A DNA stretch of 64,000 nucleotides from UBA285 sp049970695 (GTDB lineage Archaea > Thermoproteota > Thermoprotei_A > Sulfolobales > Desulfurococcaceae): NCBI GenBank assembly GCA_049970695.1, contig JBMFML010000002.1, forward strand, positions 62,001-126,000, given 5' to 3'. Positions 32,923 to 41,418 of this stretch are shown here, one piece after another. Position numbers and translations under genes: made by a program. Position 1 is the stretch's first letter. Every line of letters begins with the position of its first letter. Below the pieces are notes generated by a model. It was not told the DNA's origin and ran no database searches. It saw only the letters and a program-made list of their open reading frames with translations.

Positions 32923-34380
32923 GTGGTGGCCCGACTAGAGGAGGTGGACGAGACTGTCCTACATCAAGTAGTTGATAGAGGAAGGAGCCTCGGAGCATCC
33001 TACGTTGAGGCCAGGTATCACGATAACTACGGTTATTCGGTGAGTACGCGGAACATGCGCGTTCTTGGCGTAGAGTATGTGAGGGAGCGCGGAGTTGGCG
33101 TGAGGGTTATCGTGGACGGCTCATTAGGCTTCGCGGCAACCAGCGACTTAACTAAGGAAGGTCTGCTTAAAGCACTTGAAGTAGCGGTTACTCGGGCGAG
33201 GGCTGCCAGTAGGCTAAGGAAAGTGCCCATAGAGTTCTCCGAGGAGAGACTAGGCGTGGCGAAGTACTCTGTAATCGAGAAGAAGCCCCTTCAGGACTAC
33301 TTAACCCCAGTTGACGCGCTTAACTTACTGCTAGAAACCTACAAGCAGGCTGTAGGCACGCTCAAAGAAGCAAAGCTCGCTGTAATGACTGGTAGAGTCA
33401 GAGTCGCCATTGAGTCGAAGATTATTGTGAACTCGGATGGAGGATTAGTGAAGTCGGTTATCCCGAGACCGTATGTGTCAATTGGAAGCACACTGCTACA
33501 CCAGCGTGGCACTATACAGAGGTACGCAGAATTCGGGGCTTCTGGTGGTGCTGAAAAAGTAGACGAGTGGAGAGTACCCGAGGAAGTGTCGAGCGAGCTC
33601 GCAAGGCTCGAAAAGGTCTTAGTGAAGGGCGTTAAGCCGCCTTCAGAAAAACTAGACGTAGTTCTTGGACAAGAAGTGGTAGGCTTAATAGTTCACGAAT
33701 CGGCGGGGCACCCGATGGAAGCCGATAGGATTCTTGGAAGAGAAGCAGCACAAGCAGGCGAGTCTTACGTTAAGCCGTCAATGATCGGGGAATTTAGGGT
33801 TGGAAACAAGTATGCAACAGTCGTAGAAGACCCCACAATACCCGGCAGCTACGGCTTCTACCTCTATGACGACGAGTGCGTTAGAGCCAGACCCCGCTAT
33901 CTCTACAGAGAAGGCTTGCTCTACGAGCCTCTACACAATAGGCACACAGCCCGCATTTTCAAGGTACAGAGCAATGGTGCCGCTCGCTCGATGAACTACG
34001 CTTCTGAGCCCATTATCAGAATGAGCAATACCTACCTCGCCCCAGGCGATATGTCATTCGAAGAACTAATTGAAGACGTAGAGCTGGGAATATATGTTAA
34101 GTCCTACATGGAGTGGAATATTGATGATGCGCGGTGGAACCAGAGATATGTTGGACTAGAGGCCTACTTGATTAAAAACGGAGAATTAGCAGAGCCGGTC
34201 ATGAACCCCGTTCTCGAATTTACTACAGGGTGGTTCTACAGCAACATCGTGGGTGTCGACAAGAACTTGGAGTTCTACCCAGGGACATGTGGCAAGGGCG
34301 AGCCTTCTCAAGGCGTTCCAGTTTGGTTTGGTGGTCCCAACGTGCGCTTAGCAAAAATGAAAGTGGGGGTTTTAGAATGA
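32923..34380 (+). CDS. tldD: TldD metalloprotease-family protein
   Basis: A 485-aa TldD. The metal site HESAGH (HExxxH) is near residue 264 and the third ligand Cys is in GTCGKGEP near the C-terminus. TldD/TldE form a heterodimeric protease that degrades unfolded or leader peptides; TldD carries the active site. A TATA-like CTTTTTAAC at about 32884-32892 precedes the GTG start. The stop overlaps the tldE ATG. Confidence 0.94.
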   Translation: MVARLEEVDETVLHQVVDRGRSLGASYVEARYHDNYGYSVSTRNMRVLGVEYVRERGVGVRVIVDGSLGFAATSDLTKEGLLKALEVAVTRARAASRLRKVPIEFSEERLGVAKYSVIEKKPLQDYLTPVDALNLLLETYKQAVGTLKEAKLAVMTGRVRVAIESKIIVNSDGGLVKSVIPRPYVSIGSTLLHQRGTIQRYAEFGASGGAEKVDEWRVPEEVSSELARLEKVLVKGVKPPSEKLDVVLGQEVVGLIVHESAGHPMEADRILGREAAQAGESYVKPSMIGEFRVGNKYATVVEDPTIPGSYGFYLYDDECVRARPRYLYREGLLYEPLHNRHTARIFKVQSNGAARSMNYASEPIIRMSNTYLAPGDMSFEELIEDVELGIYVKSYMEWNIDDARWNQRYVGLEAYLIKNGELAEPVMNPVLEFTTGWFYSNIVGVDKNLEFYPGTCGKGEPSQGVPVWFGGPNVRLAKMKVGVLE

Positions 34381-35705
34381 GTGCTCACGAGCTCGCTCAG
34401 AAACTAGTTAAAGAGCTCTCGAGAACATATGATGAAGTCGCTGTTCTACTAATCGAAACAGACCGTACAATGGTTAAGTTGTGGAATAGCGAGCCCTCGG
34501 TTGTGCAGAGCTGGCTTGACTGGGAAGTCGTGCTGAGGCTTGCCAAGAACAAGCGCATGTGGATACTTAGGTTTAGAACTCGCAACATTGATCAAATACT
34601 TGAGAGCGCTGGAAGACTCATAGAACTTGCTGATAAAGTAGAGGAATCAGAACTCTACTCACCGCTACCAGAAGCCCAGGTTTGTAAACCTCTCAGCGAC
34701 GTGTATGATCCAGCAATTGACAAGTTCTCTGAAGATCCATCGCGCCTCGTTGAAGTACTAATTGACGAAGCGCTGGGCGCTGGAGCGGAGAGAGTCGCTG
34801 GAATGATCTCTCTGGGTAAATTGACCAAGACGCTAGCCACTAGTAGGGGCTATGAGTGTAGGGAGTCTAAGACCTTCGTTGAAGCTTACGCGAGAGCGTT
34901 TAGAGGGGACTTCAGCGGGCACTGGGCGCATGGCTCAACCCGAGTCAATATCGAGGAGGTGAGGAAAGTAGGCAGAATAGCGGGTAAGTACGCGACCATT
35001 ACCTCATCTAAAACTAGCATAACGCCTGGCAAGTACAAAGTCGTAATATCACCCCTCGTTGTAGGTAACCTGATGAATTACGTAGGTAGTATGGCATCAG
35101 CGCTATCCGTGCTTACAGGCTTCTCGTTTTTTGCAAAGTACAAACTAGGCGACAAGGTAGCACATGAAAAATTCTCACTCTACGATAAGCCTCGAGACGC
35201 CACCCTGCCTGGAGCTACGGGTTTTGACGACGAGGGTATTGAAACAGTCGACAAGCCCATAATTGAAAACGGCCTCTTCAAATCGCTGTTGCACAATTCT
35301 GGCACGGCGGGAAGGATGGGCGCGAAGTCTACAGGCAATGCTGGCTGGATTTATCCATTGCCGTGGAACCTCGAAGTATCCGGTGGTGAGTTGAGCGAGG
35401 AAGAGCTCATTAGCGAGCTGCGCGAAGGCTTGTTTATTACTAACAACTGGTACACCAGGCTACAAAACTACTACGAGGGTGCGTTTTCCACGGTGTCGAG
35501 AGACGTAGCTCTCTACGTTAAGAACGGAGAAGTAGTTGGTGATGTTGGAAGAGTTAGAATAGCAGCTACCTTTCCACAACTCCTCAGCAACATTCAGGGC
35601 TCCACTCGCGAAAGATACGATATTTGGTGGTGGGAAGTTAGAACGCCAACTAGGGCTCCATACCTGCTCTTGGAAGGCATTAATATAACAAAACCGGAGG
35701 TCTAG
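34377..35705 (+). CDS. tldE: TldE/PmbA partner protein
   Basis: A 442-aa TldE/PmbA homologue starting at the ATG that overlaps the tldD stop (ATGA). It lacks HExxxH, as expected for the non-catalytic partner; conserved stretches include LPGATGFDDEG, NSGTAGRMGAKSTGNAG and the final ELRTPTRAPYLL-like strand. A longer frame from 34230 lies inside tldD and is not credible. The pair is translationally coupled. Confidence 0.93.
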   Translation: MSAHELAQKLVKELSRTYDEVAVLLIETDRTMVKLWNSEPSVVQSWLDWEVVLRLAKNKRMWILRFRTRNIDQILESAGRLIELADKVEESELYSPLPEAQVCKPLSDVYDPAIDKFSEDPSRLVEVLIDEALGAGAERVAGMISLGKLTKTLATSRGYECRESKTFVEAYARAFRGDFSGHWAHGSTRVNIEEVRKVGRIAGKYATITSSKTSITPGKYKVVISPLVVGNLMNYVGSMASALSVLTGFSFFAKYKLGDKVAHEKFSLYDKPRDATLPGATGFDDEGIETVDKPIIENGLFKSLLHNSGTAGRMGAKSTGNAGWIYPLPWNLEVSGGELSEEELISELREGLFITNNWYTRLQNYYEGAFSTVSRDVALYVKNGEVVGDVGRVRIAATFPQLLSNIQGSTRERYDIWWWEVRTPTRAPYLLLEGINITKPEV

Positions 35706-35710
35706 TGTTT

Positions 35711-36403
35711 TTACTCGAGCAAGACTACTTGTATTGGCTCCTTAGAAGTGCTTTGCTGCCCTCCTTCTTTTTGAGCTGATAGCGTTATTGATGGGGCAAG
35801 CGGCATTGCTTCAAGGGACTCTATAGTGTCTAGGTGCTTCTTTAAGCTCTCTTTCTCCTTTGTGAGCATTTCAAGGCTCTTCTTCATAATGTCTAGTACC
35901 GCGAGGTAGGGCTTCTCGGGTATTTCGCCAGCTAAGTAGCTAGTCTTGACAGCAGCAAGCGCTTTCTCGATCTCCGCGATTTGATCCTCTACTTCGTGGA
36001 TTCTCTTTCTCAAAGCATCCTTGACCTCCTTGATCTGCGCCTTAACGTTTGAGACTTCCACTTCAAGCCTCTTTTTAAAGGCTTCGTACGCGTGTGATGG
36101 TATTTCTTTCTTGGAGTAGAGTTCTTCGAGAGACGCCAGCCTACTCTTTATTATTTTGAGCCTGTTTTCGACGAGAATAGCCTTGTACTCGTGCTCGGGC
36201 AATAAGATTATGCTCTCTTGCGTAAAGTTGAACCTCTCAATAGGCACTTCTCTGTACTCAATGTCGTTGAAGTTTACTTCGAGCGAAACTACCCTGCCAT
36301 CGGCATTGCTATAGAAGCCTACGATGTAGCCGAGGCGCCTGCCATAGGGGTCTGTTACGGGCTTGCCGAGGCACTCCGAAATCTTCCCGACTTCACTGCA
36401 CAT
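35711..36403 (-). CDS. cdvA: CdvA-like cell-division protein (PRC barrel plus coiled coil)
   Basis: A 230-aa protein. The N-terminal PRC-type barrel has GKPVTDPYGRRLGYIVGF; the centre (about 90-200) is coiled coil; a disordered linker leads to a C-terminal PIQVVLLE, resembling the short ESCRT-III-binding tail of CdvA that hooks CdvB. CdvA polymerises on the membrane at mid-cell. The ATG at 36403 is set by a TATA box (minus CTACTTTAAAAC, near 36437-36448). No cdvB or cdvC lies beside it, although the three are often linked. Confidence 0.8.
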   Translation of the reverse strand: MCSEVGKISECLGKPVTDPYGRRLGYIVGFYSNADGRVVSLEVNFNDIEYREVPIERFNFTQESIILLPEHEYKAILVENRLKIIKSRLASLEELYSKKEIPSHAYEAFKKRLEVEVSNVKAQIKEVKDALRKRIHEVEDQIAEIEKALAAVKTSYLAGEIPEKPYLAVLDIMKKSLEMLTKEKESLKKHLDTIESLEAMPLAPSITLSAQKEGGQQSTSKEPIQVVLLE

Positions 36404-36611
36404 CGGACTCACCAATGGTGTTATTGTGGAGAGGTTTAGTTTTAAAGTAGGGGGCAAGAGATAGCCAATGTGACTCAGCAGCCTGGTTCCCGGCATAGCC
36501 CACGCGGGCTCCGCGCTTTTAACCCTCATCACAGTACTTATGTCCTACTACATCAATGCAGCCCTCCCCTTAAAAAACAAAAAGCAACAATTTACGTAGC
36601 GGGAGAATGAA

Positions 36612-36866
36612 ATGAGCACTGCAACTGTAGCTAAGGTTCAGGAAGTGCTAGCAAAGTTCATGGAGCTGCTGTCTGGAATAAGTGGAATAGGTATTTGGCT
36701 ATTCATCGTAGGATTTGTGCTAATAATAATACTAGTAGCGGCACTTGTTTTGAAGGCCATTATAGCGCTAGTCAGGATTATCCCCAACTTGACTGTTGGG
36801 CAGTTCGTAAAACTCATAATTGTACTAGCACTAGTGCTAATGATAGCTGGACTGCTAATTCCATAA
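36612..36866 (+). CDS. Small membrane protein with two transmembrane helices
   Basis: An 84-aa protein with two hydrophobic helices (about 27-52 and 62-84) joined by a short polar loop containing RIIPNLTVGQ. The N-terminus is amphipathic. There is no signal peptidase motif. It is divergent from cdvA and convergent with the enolase gene. The function is unknown; the neighbourhood makes a membrane role near division worth testing, but this is only positional. Confidence 0.65.
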   Translation: MSTATVAKVQEVLAKFMELLSGISGIGIWLFIVGFVLIIILVAALVLKAIIALVRIIPNLTVGQFVKLIIVLALVLMIAGLLIP

Positions 36867-36893
36867 GAGTAGCGGTTTCTCAGAAGCAAGTTA

Positions 36894-38210
36894 CTAGGGT
36901 TTTCGGGGGAATACGCGGAAGCCAGGATAGCGTGGTTTTTCGAGCTCGTCGAAGATTTCGAGAAGCCTATTATACTTGCAAGTTCTCTCGCCTCTCGCCG
37001 GAGCACCCGTCTTTATGAGGCCTGCAGACAGGCCTACTGCAATATCAGCTATCGCGGTGTCCTCGGTTTCGCCGCTTCTGTGGCTTATAATTGTCTTGTA
37101 GCCGGATTCTTTTGCCAGCTCGACGACTTCAATGGTTTCTGTTAGCGTGCCAATCTGGTTTACCTTTACTAGTATGGCGTTCGCGCTTCCGAGTTCCACC
37201 CCCTTCTTAAGTCTCTTTATGTTCGTTGTGAACAGGTCATCGCCAACGATTAGCACCTTTGAGCCGAGGCGTTTAGTGATTTCGGCAAACCCCTCGAAAT
37301 CTTCTTCGTAGAGCGGATCTTCTATGCTTACGAGCGGATACTCTGCAACGAGCTTTTCGTAGAACTCCATTAGTCCTTCTCTAGACATGGTGAGGCCTTC
37401 GCCTTCAAAGACGTAGACCTTTTTATCTTCTCTGTAAAGCCTGGAGCTTGCAGCATCGAGTGCCAACGCTATCTGGCCGCCTGGCTCGTAGCCGGCTTTT
37501 TCTACGGCTTTGACTAGCAGATCCAAGGCGTCTCTGGTTTTCTCTATTGGTGGGGCATAGCCGCCCTCGTCTCCCACGTTCACGGCTAGCGGACCGTACT
37601 TCTCCTTGATTATCTGCTTTAGGAAGTGGTAAACTTCAACAGATGCCCTAAGGGCGTCTGCAAAGTTCGTAAAGCCTGCCGGAACGATCATGAACTCCTG
37701 GAAGTCCAGCTTGTTCCCAGCGTGGACACCCCCGTTTATTACATTGAGCATGGGCACCGGCATCAAGTCTGCCGTCTTTCCTCCTAGGTACATGTAGAGG
37801 GGAAGCCCTAGCGTAGAGGCGGCTGCCTTCGCAACAGCAAGGCTTGTTGCAACTATCGCGTTTGCTCCAAGCCTGCTCTTGTTTTCAGTACCATCTATTT
37901 CGATCATTTTGTAGTCAATTTCTCTTTGGCGAGCAGAGTTCATTCCTATTATTGCTGGGGCTATGAGCTTATTTACGTTTTCAACCGCTTTAGAAACTCC
38001 TTTCCCTAAGTACTCGCGACCTCCATCGCGTAGTTCTAGCGCTTCATTCTTACCAGTAGAGGCGCCGCTCGGCGCGTATGCGACTCCAATGCCATAGCCC
38101 TCGGTTACGACCTTTACTTGAACTGTGGGATTGCCGCGGCTATCGAGAGCCATTCTCGCGCGGACATCTCTTATTATTAGGGACTCCCAGAGTATATCCA
38201 GCAGCGACAT
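36894..38210 (-). CDS. eno: Enolase
   Basis: A 438-aa enolase: N-terminal SRGNPTVQV and PSGASTGKNEALELRD, then barrel residues GDEGGYAPP, SIEDPLYEED, GDDLFTTN, LVKVNQIGTLTE and SHRSGETED. It interconverts 2-phosphoglycerate and PEP and complements PEPCK in gluconeogenesis. The ATG at 38210 is chosen because GAGGTG lies about 7 nt before it; the GTG at 38219 overlaps that ribosome-binding site. Confidence 0.96.
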   Translation of the reverse strand: MSLLDILWESLIIRDVRARMALDSRGNPTVQVKVVTEGYGIGVAYAPSGASTGKNEALELRDGGREYLGKGVSKAVENVNKLIAPAIIGMNSARQREIDYKMIEIDGTENKSRLGANAIVATSLAVAKAAASTLGLPLYMYLGGKTADLMPVPMLNVINGGVHAGNKLDFQEFMIVPAGFTNFADALRASVEVYHFLKQIIKEKYGPLAVNVGDEGGYAPPIEKTRDALDLLVKAVEKAGYEPGGQIALALDAASSRLYREDKKVYVFEGEGLTMSREGLMEFYEKLVAEYPLVSIEDPLYEEDFEGFAEITKRLGSKVLIVGDDLFTTNIKRLKKGVELGSANAILVKVNQIGTLTETIEVVELAKESGYKTIISHRSGETEDTAIADIAVGLSAGLIKTGAPARGERTCKYNRLLEIFDELEKPRYPGFRVFPRKP

Positions 38211-38233
38211 ATAATACACCTCTGGGATTCGGT

Positions 38234-38545
38234 TTGAGTGTAAGCTGGACTGCGGTTAATATTTTGGCGTCGTATTTTCTCTGGATACTCGTTACAGTGT
38301 TGCTCAGAGCCAAGATAAAGAGCCTCGTGGTTTACGCGCTATTTCCGCTAGCACTTTACTCGGTGCCCTGCGTCTACTATTACTTTAAAACCTCGAGTGC
38401 TCTATATGTCGCCCCAGTAGTGGTTTCCATAGTGTTGCTTATACCAGTATCTCGCTTTAAGCGCGCTGACTTGGTATTTTTAATACCCTTACCCCAGGTA
38501 CTCACAGTAGTGTTCAAAGAGTTAGCAGAGGTGGGCTTGCTGTGA
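38234..38545 (+). CDS. Small integral membrane protein
   Basis: A 103-aa protein with about four hydrophobic helices and short charged turns (RAKIKS, SRFKRAD). A longer frame from 38078 would run antisense through eno and lacks membrane character there, so TTG 38234 is preferred. Its TGA overlaps the GTG of the zinc-ribbon gene, coupling them. No family is recognised. Confidence 0.6.
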   Translation: MSVSWTAVNILASYFLWILVTVLLRAKIKSLVVYALFPLALYSVPCVYYYFKTSSALYVAPVVVSIVLLIPVSRFKRADLVFLIPLPQVLTVVFKELAEVGLL

Positions 38546-38832
38546 ATAAGTGCCCAAGGTGTGGCTCTACTAACGTTGAAGTTGTCAAAACGTGGAACCT
38601 CGTTGCGCCAATACCGGACGAGCACGGCAGAATAACGATAACAGTAATGGGGGTCTTTAAGTGCAAGTCTTGTGGTTATAGCTGGCGCGATAAAGTAAGC
38701 AAGTTGAAGGTGGGTGGGGATAGAGTCGAGGCCGAAACAAAGAAGGGCAAAGTGGTAATTGGGGGAGAAGCTGCGGAGAGGCGGGTTAAGGAGATAGTAC
38801 TAGATCTCGATGAGATAATGAAGGAAGAGTAG
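38542..38832 (+). CDS. Zinc-ribbon protein
   Basis: A 96-aa protein. The N-terminal half is a zinc ribbon with CPRC (residues 4-7) and CKSC about 35 residues on; the C-terminal half is basic, then acidic, with no catalytic motif. It lacks the second ribbon and DE dipeptide of TFS, so it is not TFS. A nucleic-acid or translation-linked role is plausible. It is coupled to the upstream membrane protein and followed by signal peptidase. Confidence 0.65.
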   Translation: MNKCPRCGSTNVEVVKTWNLVAPIPDEHGRITITVMGVFKCKSCGYSWRDKVSKLKVGGDRVEAETKKGKVVIGGEAAERRVKEIVLDLDEIMKEE

Positions 38833-38859
38833 CTGAAGAGAGGCCTGGGTAGGACTGAG

Positions 38860-39315
38860 ATGAGTGCTGGTCTTAGAAGAAAGAGGCTCTTAACAGAGCT
38901 GATCACTATTGCACTCATATTCGTGCTCGTTGTCACTCTCTCGGATACGTTACTTGCTGAAATACCTGTTGCCGTTGTGAAAGGCAGCAGCATGCTGCCT
39001 CTTCTGAGAGAAGGCGACATAGTCATTGTGCTAAAGTGCGGGCCGGGAGACATCAGGGTAGGCGATGTAATAGTCTTCAGGACACAGACTGGCAGGCTGG
39101 TGATTCACCGAGTAGTTGGTATAAAAGTTGGTGAGGACGGCACTTACTACTACGTAACTCAAGGCGACAACAACGCGTTTCCCGACTTTCAGCACTTCGA
39201 GAGAGGCTTGGGCGTACCCTACTGGAGAGTTGTTGGTAAAGTCGCGTCAGTAAACGACTTTGTATTCAAAGTACCGTATCTCGGGCACTTAGCACTCATG
39301 ATTAGAGGCGAGTAG
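38860..39315 (+). CDS. Signal peptidase I (archaeal Sec11 type)
   Basis: A 151-aa S26 peptidase with one N-terminal membrane helix (about 12-33). The catalytic Ser is in KGSSMLPLLREGD, the His (replacing bacterial Lys) is in LVIHRVVG, and TQGDNN contains the conserved acidic residue. It removes signal peptides on the outer face of the membrane. Confidence 0.92.
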   Translation: MSAGLRRKRLLTELITIALIFVLVVTLSDTLLAEIPVAVVKGSSMLPLLREGDIVIVLKCGPGDIRVGDVIVFRTQTGRLVIHRVVGIKVGEDGTYYYVTQGDNNAFPDFQHFERGLGVPYWRVVGKVASVNDFVFKVPYLGHLALMIRGE

Positions 39316-39330
39316 GCACACTAGTCTTGT

Positions 39331-41388
39331 TCAAGCCTTTCTTATAACGTGCGTTATGACTTCCTTGACGTAGTCGCCCGTCGACTTAAGCCTCAGTAGC
39401 GTTAAAACGTACTCGTCAAAAGAAACCCGTTTTCTAGTCTTCCACTCGGAGTAAGCCTCGTGCACGCGCTTTAATGCTTGGTAGTGGTACTTGCACAAGC
39501 CGTCCACGTGGGGTTCTCTTCTACAACTGGGTATAGAGCACTTAGTGTAGTTGCTCGACATACCCATTCTCCTAGCAAGAATTAAGCCTACTTCGAGTGC
39601 ATGGTTGTCGAACCGGGAAACGAGTTTCTTTATTACTTCCTTGGCGCTATCTACTACTTCCTCCCTTCTCCTGATCCCTTTCATGACATCGTTTATCATT
39701 GATTCAAAATTGCGAGTTAGTTCAACGCTTGCTAAGTCTGGGAAGAAAATGTCGACAACTTCGATTACTCCGTAGCCTAAATCGGTTACGCTAATGCCAG
39801 TTTTTGTTGAAACAAGATACTTGCGATCAAACAGCTTCTCTATAATTGACGCCCGCGTAGACTCTGTTCCAATACCGACTTCCTCCATCCACCTGAGTAC
39901 ATCTATTTTCTTCAGCCTTGGAGGAGGCTTTGTATAGGACTCCCGCAGCCTAGTATTGACTACTTTAAGTATTTCGCCGCGACTTAGAGGTGGAAGGCGC
40001 TTAGACTCCGGTCTGTGAAATGGATAGTATTTAAACCAGCCAGCACTTTCGATGAAGAGCCCGGAGGCTTCGAACACGCACTCATTGCCCGGGGTTGATA
40101 GAGTGGCTTTTATGTAGGCAACGTGAGCAGGGGGCGCGAATGCGGCAAGAAACCTCCTCACAATTAAGTCGTATACGGCCCACTGCTTTTTTGTAAGCGA
40201 CTTAGGCAAGGTACCAGTTGGGTATATTGCTGGATGCGCGGGGTCTTCTTTCTCGCCTTCAACAGGCTTCAAAACCCCCCTTGTTTCCGAGAGCAGATCG
40301 GACACGAGCTTGGAGTACTCGCTGATATTTGAGAGCCTAGCTAAGATTTCTCTGTAGTTAAGATTAGGTGGCAGTTTCTGGCTATTTGTTCTTGGGTAGC
40401 TTATTAGCGCGTCTAGATATAGCTGCTCAGCAATGTTCTGCGTTTCCATGGGGCCAAGCCCATAAATCCTGGCAGCTTCTTCTTGCAGATCGCTCAGGTT
40501 GAAGGGGGGTGGGGGCGTGTATTTAAGTAGGCTCTTTGAAACGTCCTTGACTACCAGGTAGCCATACTTCCTCACCACTTGCGCCACTTTTTCGGCCTCC
40601 TCTCTACTTGAAACAGGGTTTTTCACGTAACTAGCCGTGATCACAGTGTCGTTTTTCTTAAGTAAGAGTGTTATGCTATACTGTGGAAGCGGTACGAACA
40701 GCTTTCTCTCAAGCGTTTTTTCAACAACGTACTTGAGAGTGGGCGTTTGGACTCGCCCCACGCTGAGAACGATTCTGCTCCCCGTAGCGCTTTGGATGGC
40801 CTTCATGAGCGCTCTGCTAATGTTTATGCCCCATATCCAGTCGAGCTCGTGGCGACATAACCCTGCTTCAACCATGTTGTAGTCTAGTGGTAGTAGCTTG
40901 CTGAATGCTGCTTTGAGCTCGGAAGGCACAAGGCTTGAGAACTTTGCCCTGTAAGCCCTTTTCTCGTTTCCGAGAAGCTTGATGATCAAGTAACCTATTA
41001 CGCTACCTTCAATGTCGTAGTCGCATGCATTGATGTAGTAGTCGCACCCCTTTGAGAGCTTCTCGAGCAATTCGAGGTACTCCTTCGTGTGCTGCTTTTC
41101 GCTGTTAACTAAGTAGGCAGGCACCCACTCGTAGACGAAAACCGGATACCCTGGCAACTCTGTGTGAAGTTCGTATAAATGGCCAGCAGCGCTTGCTACT
41201 ATGATTGTGCTAAAAGGGCTTCTTATTTCGTAGTACTGGATCTTCTTGTACTTGTGAACAATCGGGTTGTCTGAGAGCGCGTAGGCTATTCTCCTAGACG
41301 CTTTTGGCTTCTCGGCTATAACGAGGATCCTGCCTTTAAGGCTCCATATGTTAATAAAGCTGTTCGGCGTCAACGACGTAGGCAACAA
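39331..41388 (-). CDS. topA: Type IA DNA topoisomerase with C-terminal zinc-type motif
   Basis: A 685-aa archaeal topoisomerase IA/III. The Toprim domain has VIAEKPKASRRIA and CDYDIEGSVIGY; the catalytic Tyr is in LISYPRTNS; GIGTESTRASIIEKL follows. It relaxes or decatenates DNA and is not reverse gyrase, since no helicase domain is present. The C-terminal 100 residues contain a CX4CX9CX2H motif (CSIPSC to CKYH), likely a small zinc fold. The start is TTG 41388 or TTG 41373; no in-frame ATG precedes the Toprim domain. Confidence 0.92.
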   Translation of the reverse strand: MLPTSLTPNSFINIWSLKGRILVIAEKPKASRRIAYALSDNPIVHKYKKIQYYEIRSPFSTIIVASAAGHLYELHTELPGYPVFVYEWVPAYLVNSEKQHTKEYLELLEKLSKGCDYYINACDYDIEGSVIGYLIIKLLGNEKRAYRAKFSSLVPSELKAAFSKLLPLDYNMVEAGLCRHELDWIWGINISRALMKAIQSATGSRIVLSVGRVQTPTLKYVVEKTLERKLFVPLPQYSITLLLKKNDTVITASYVKNPVSSREEAEKVAQVVRKYGYLVVKDVSKSLLKYTPPPPFNLSDLQEEAARIYGLGPMETQNIAEQLYLDALISYPRTNSQKLPPNLNYREILARLSNISEYSKLVSDLLSETRGVLKPVEGEKEDPAHPAIYPTGTLPKSLTKKQWAVYDLIVRRFLAAFAPPAHVAYIKATLSTPGNECVFEASGLFIESAGWFKYYPFHRPESKRLPPLSRGEILKVVNTRLRESYTKPPPRLKKIDVLRWMEEVGIGTESTRASIIEKLFDRKYLVSTKTGISVTDLGYGVIEVVDIFFPDLASVELTRNFESMINDVMKGIRRREEVVDSAKEVIKKLVSRFDNHALEVGLILARRMGMSSNYTKCSIPSCRREPHVDGLCKYHYQALKRVHEAYSEWKTRKRVSFDEYVLTLLRLKSTGDYVKEVITHVIRKA

Positions 41389-41418
41389 TTAACCCCTTAC
41401 GTTATGCCCGTTGTCTAG

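Noticed and set aside
36480..36530. GTGATGA on the minus strand upstream of cdvA as a C box
   Set aside because: The next CTGA is more than 40 nt away and no C' box is present.
38078..38233. N-terminal extension of the small membrane protein
   Set aside because: It runs antisense through eno and lacks hydrophobic helices; TTG 38234 gives a coherent membrane protein.
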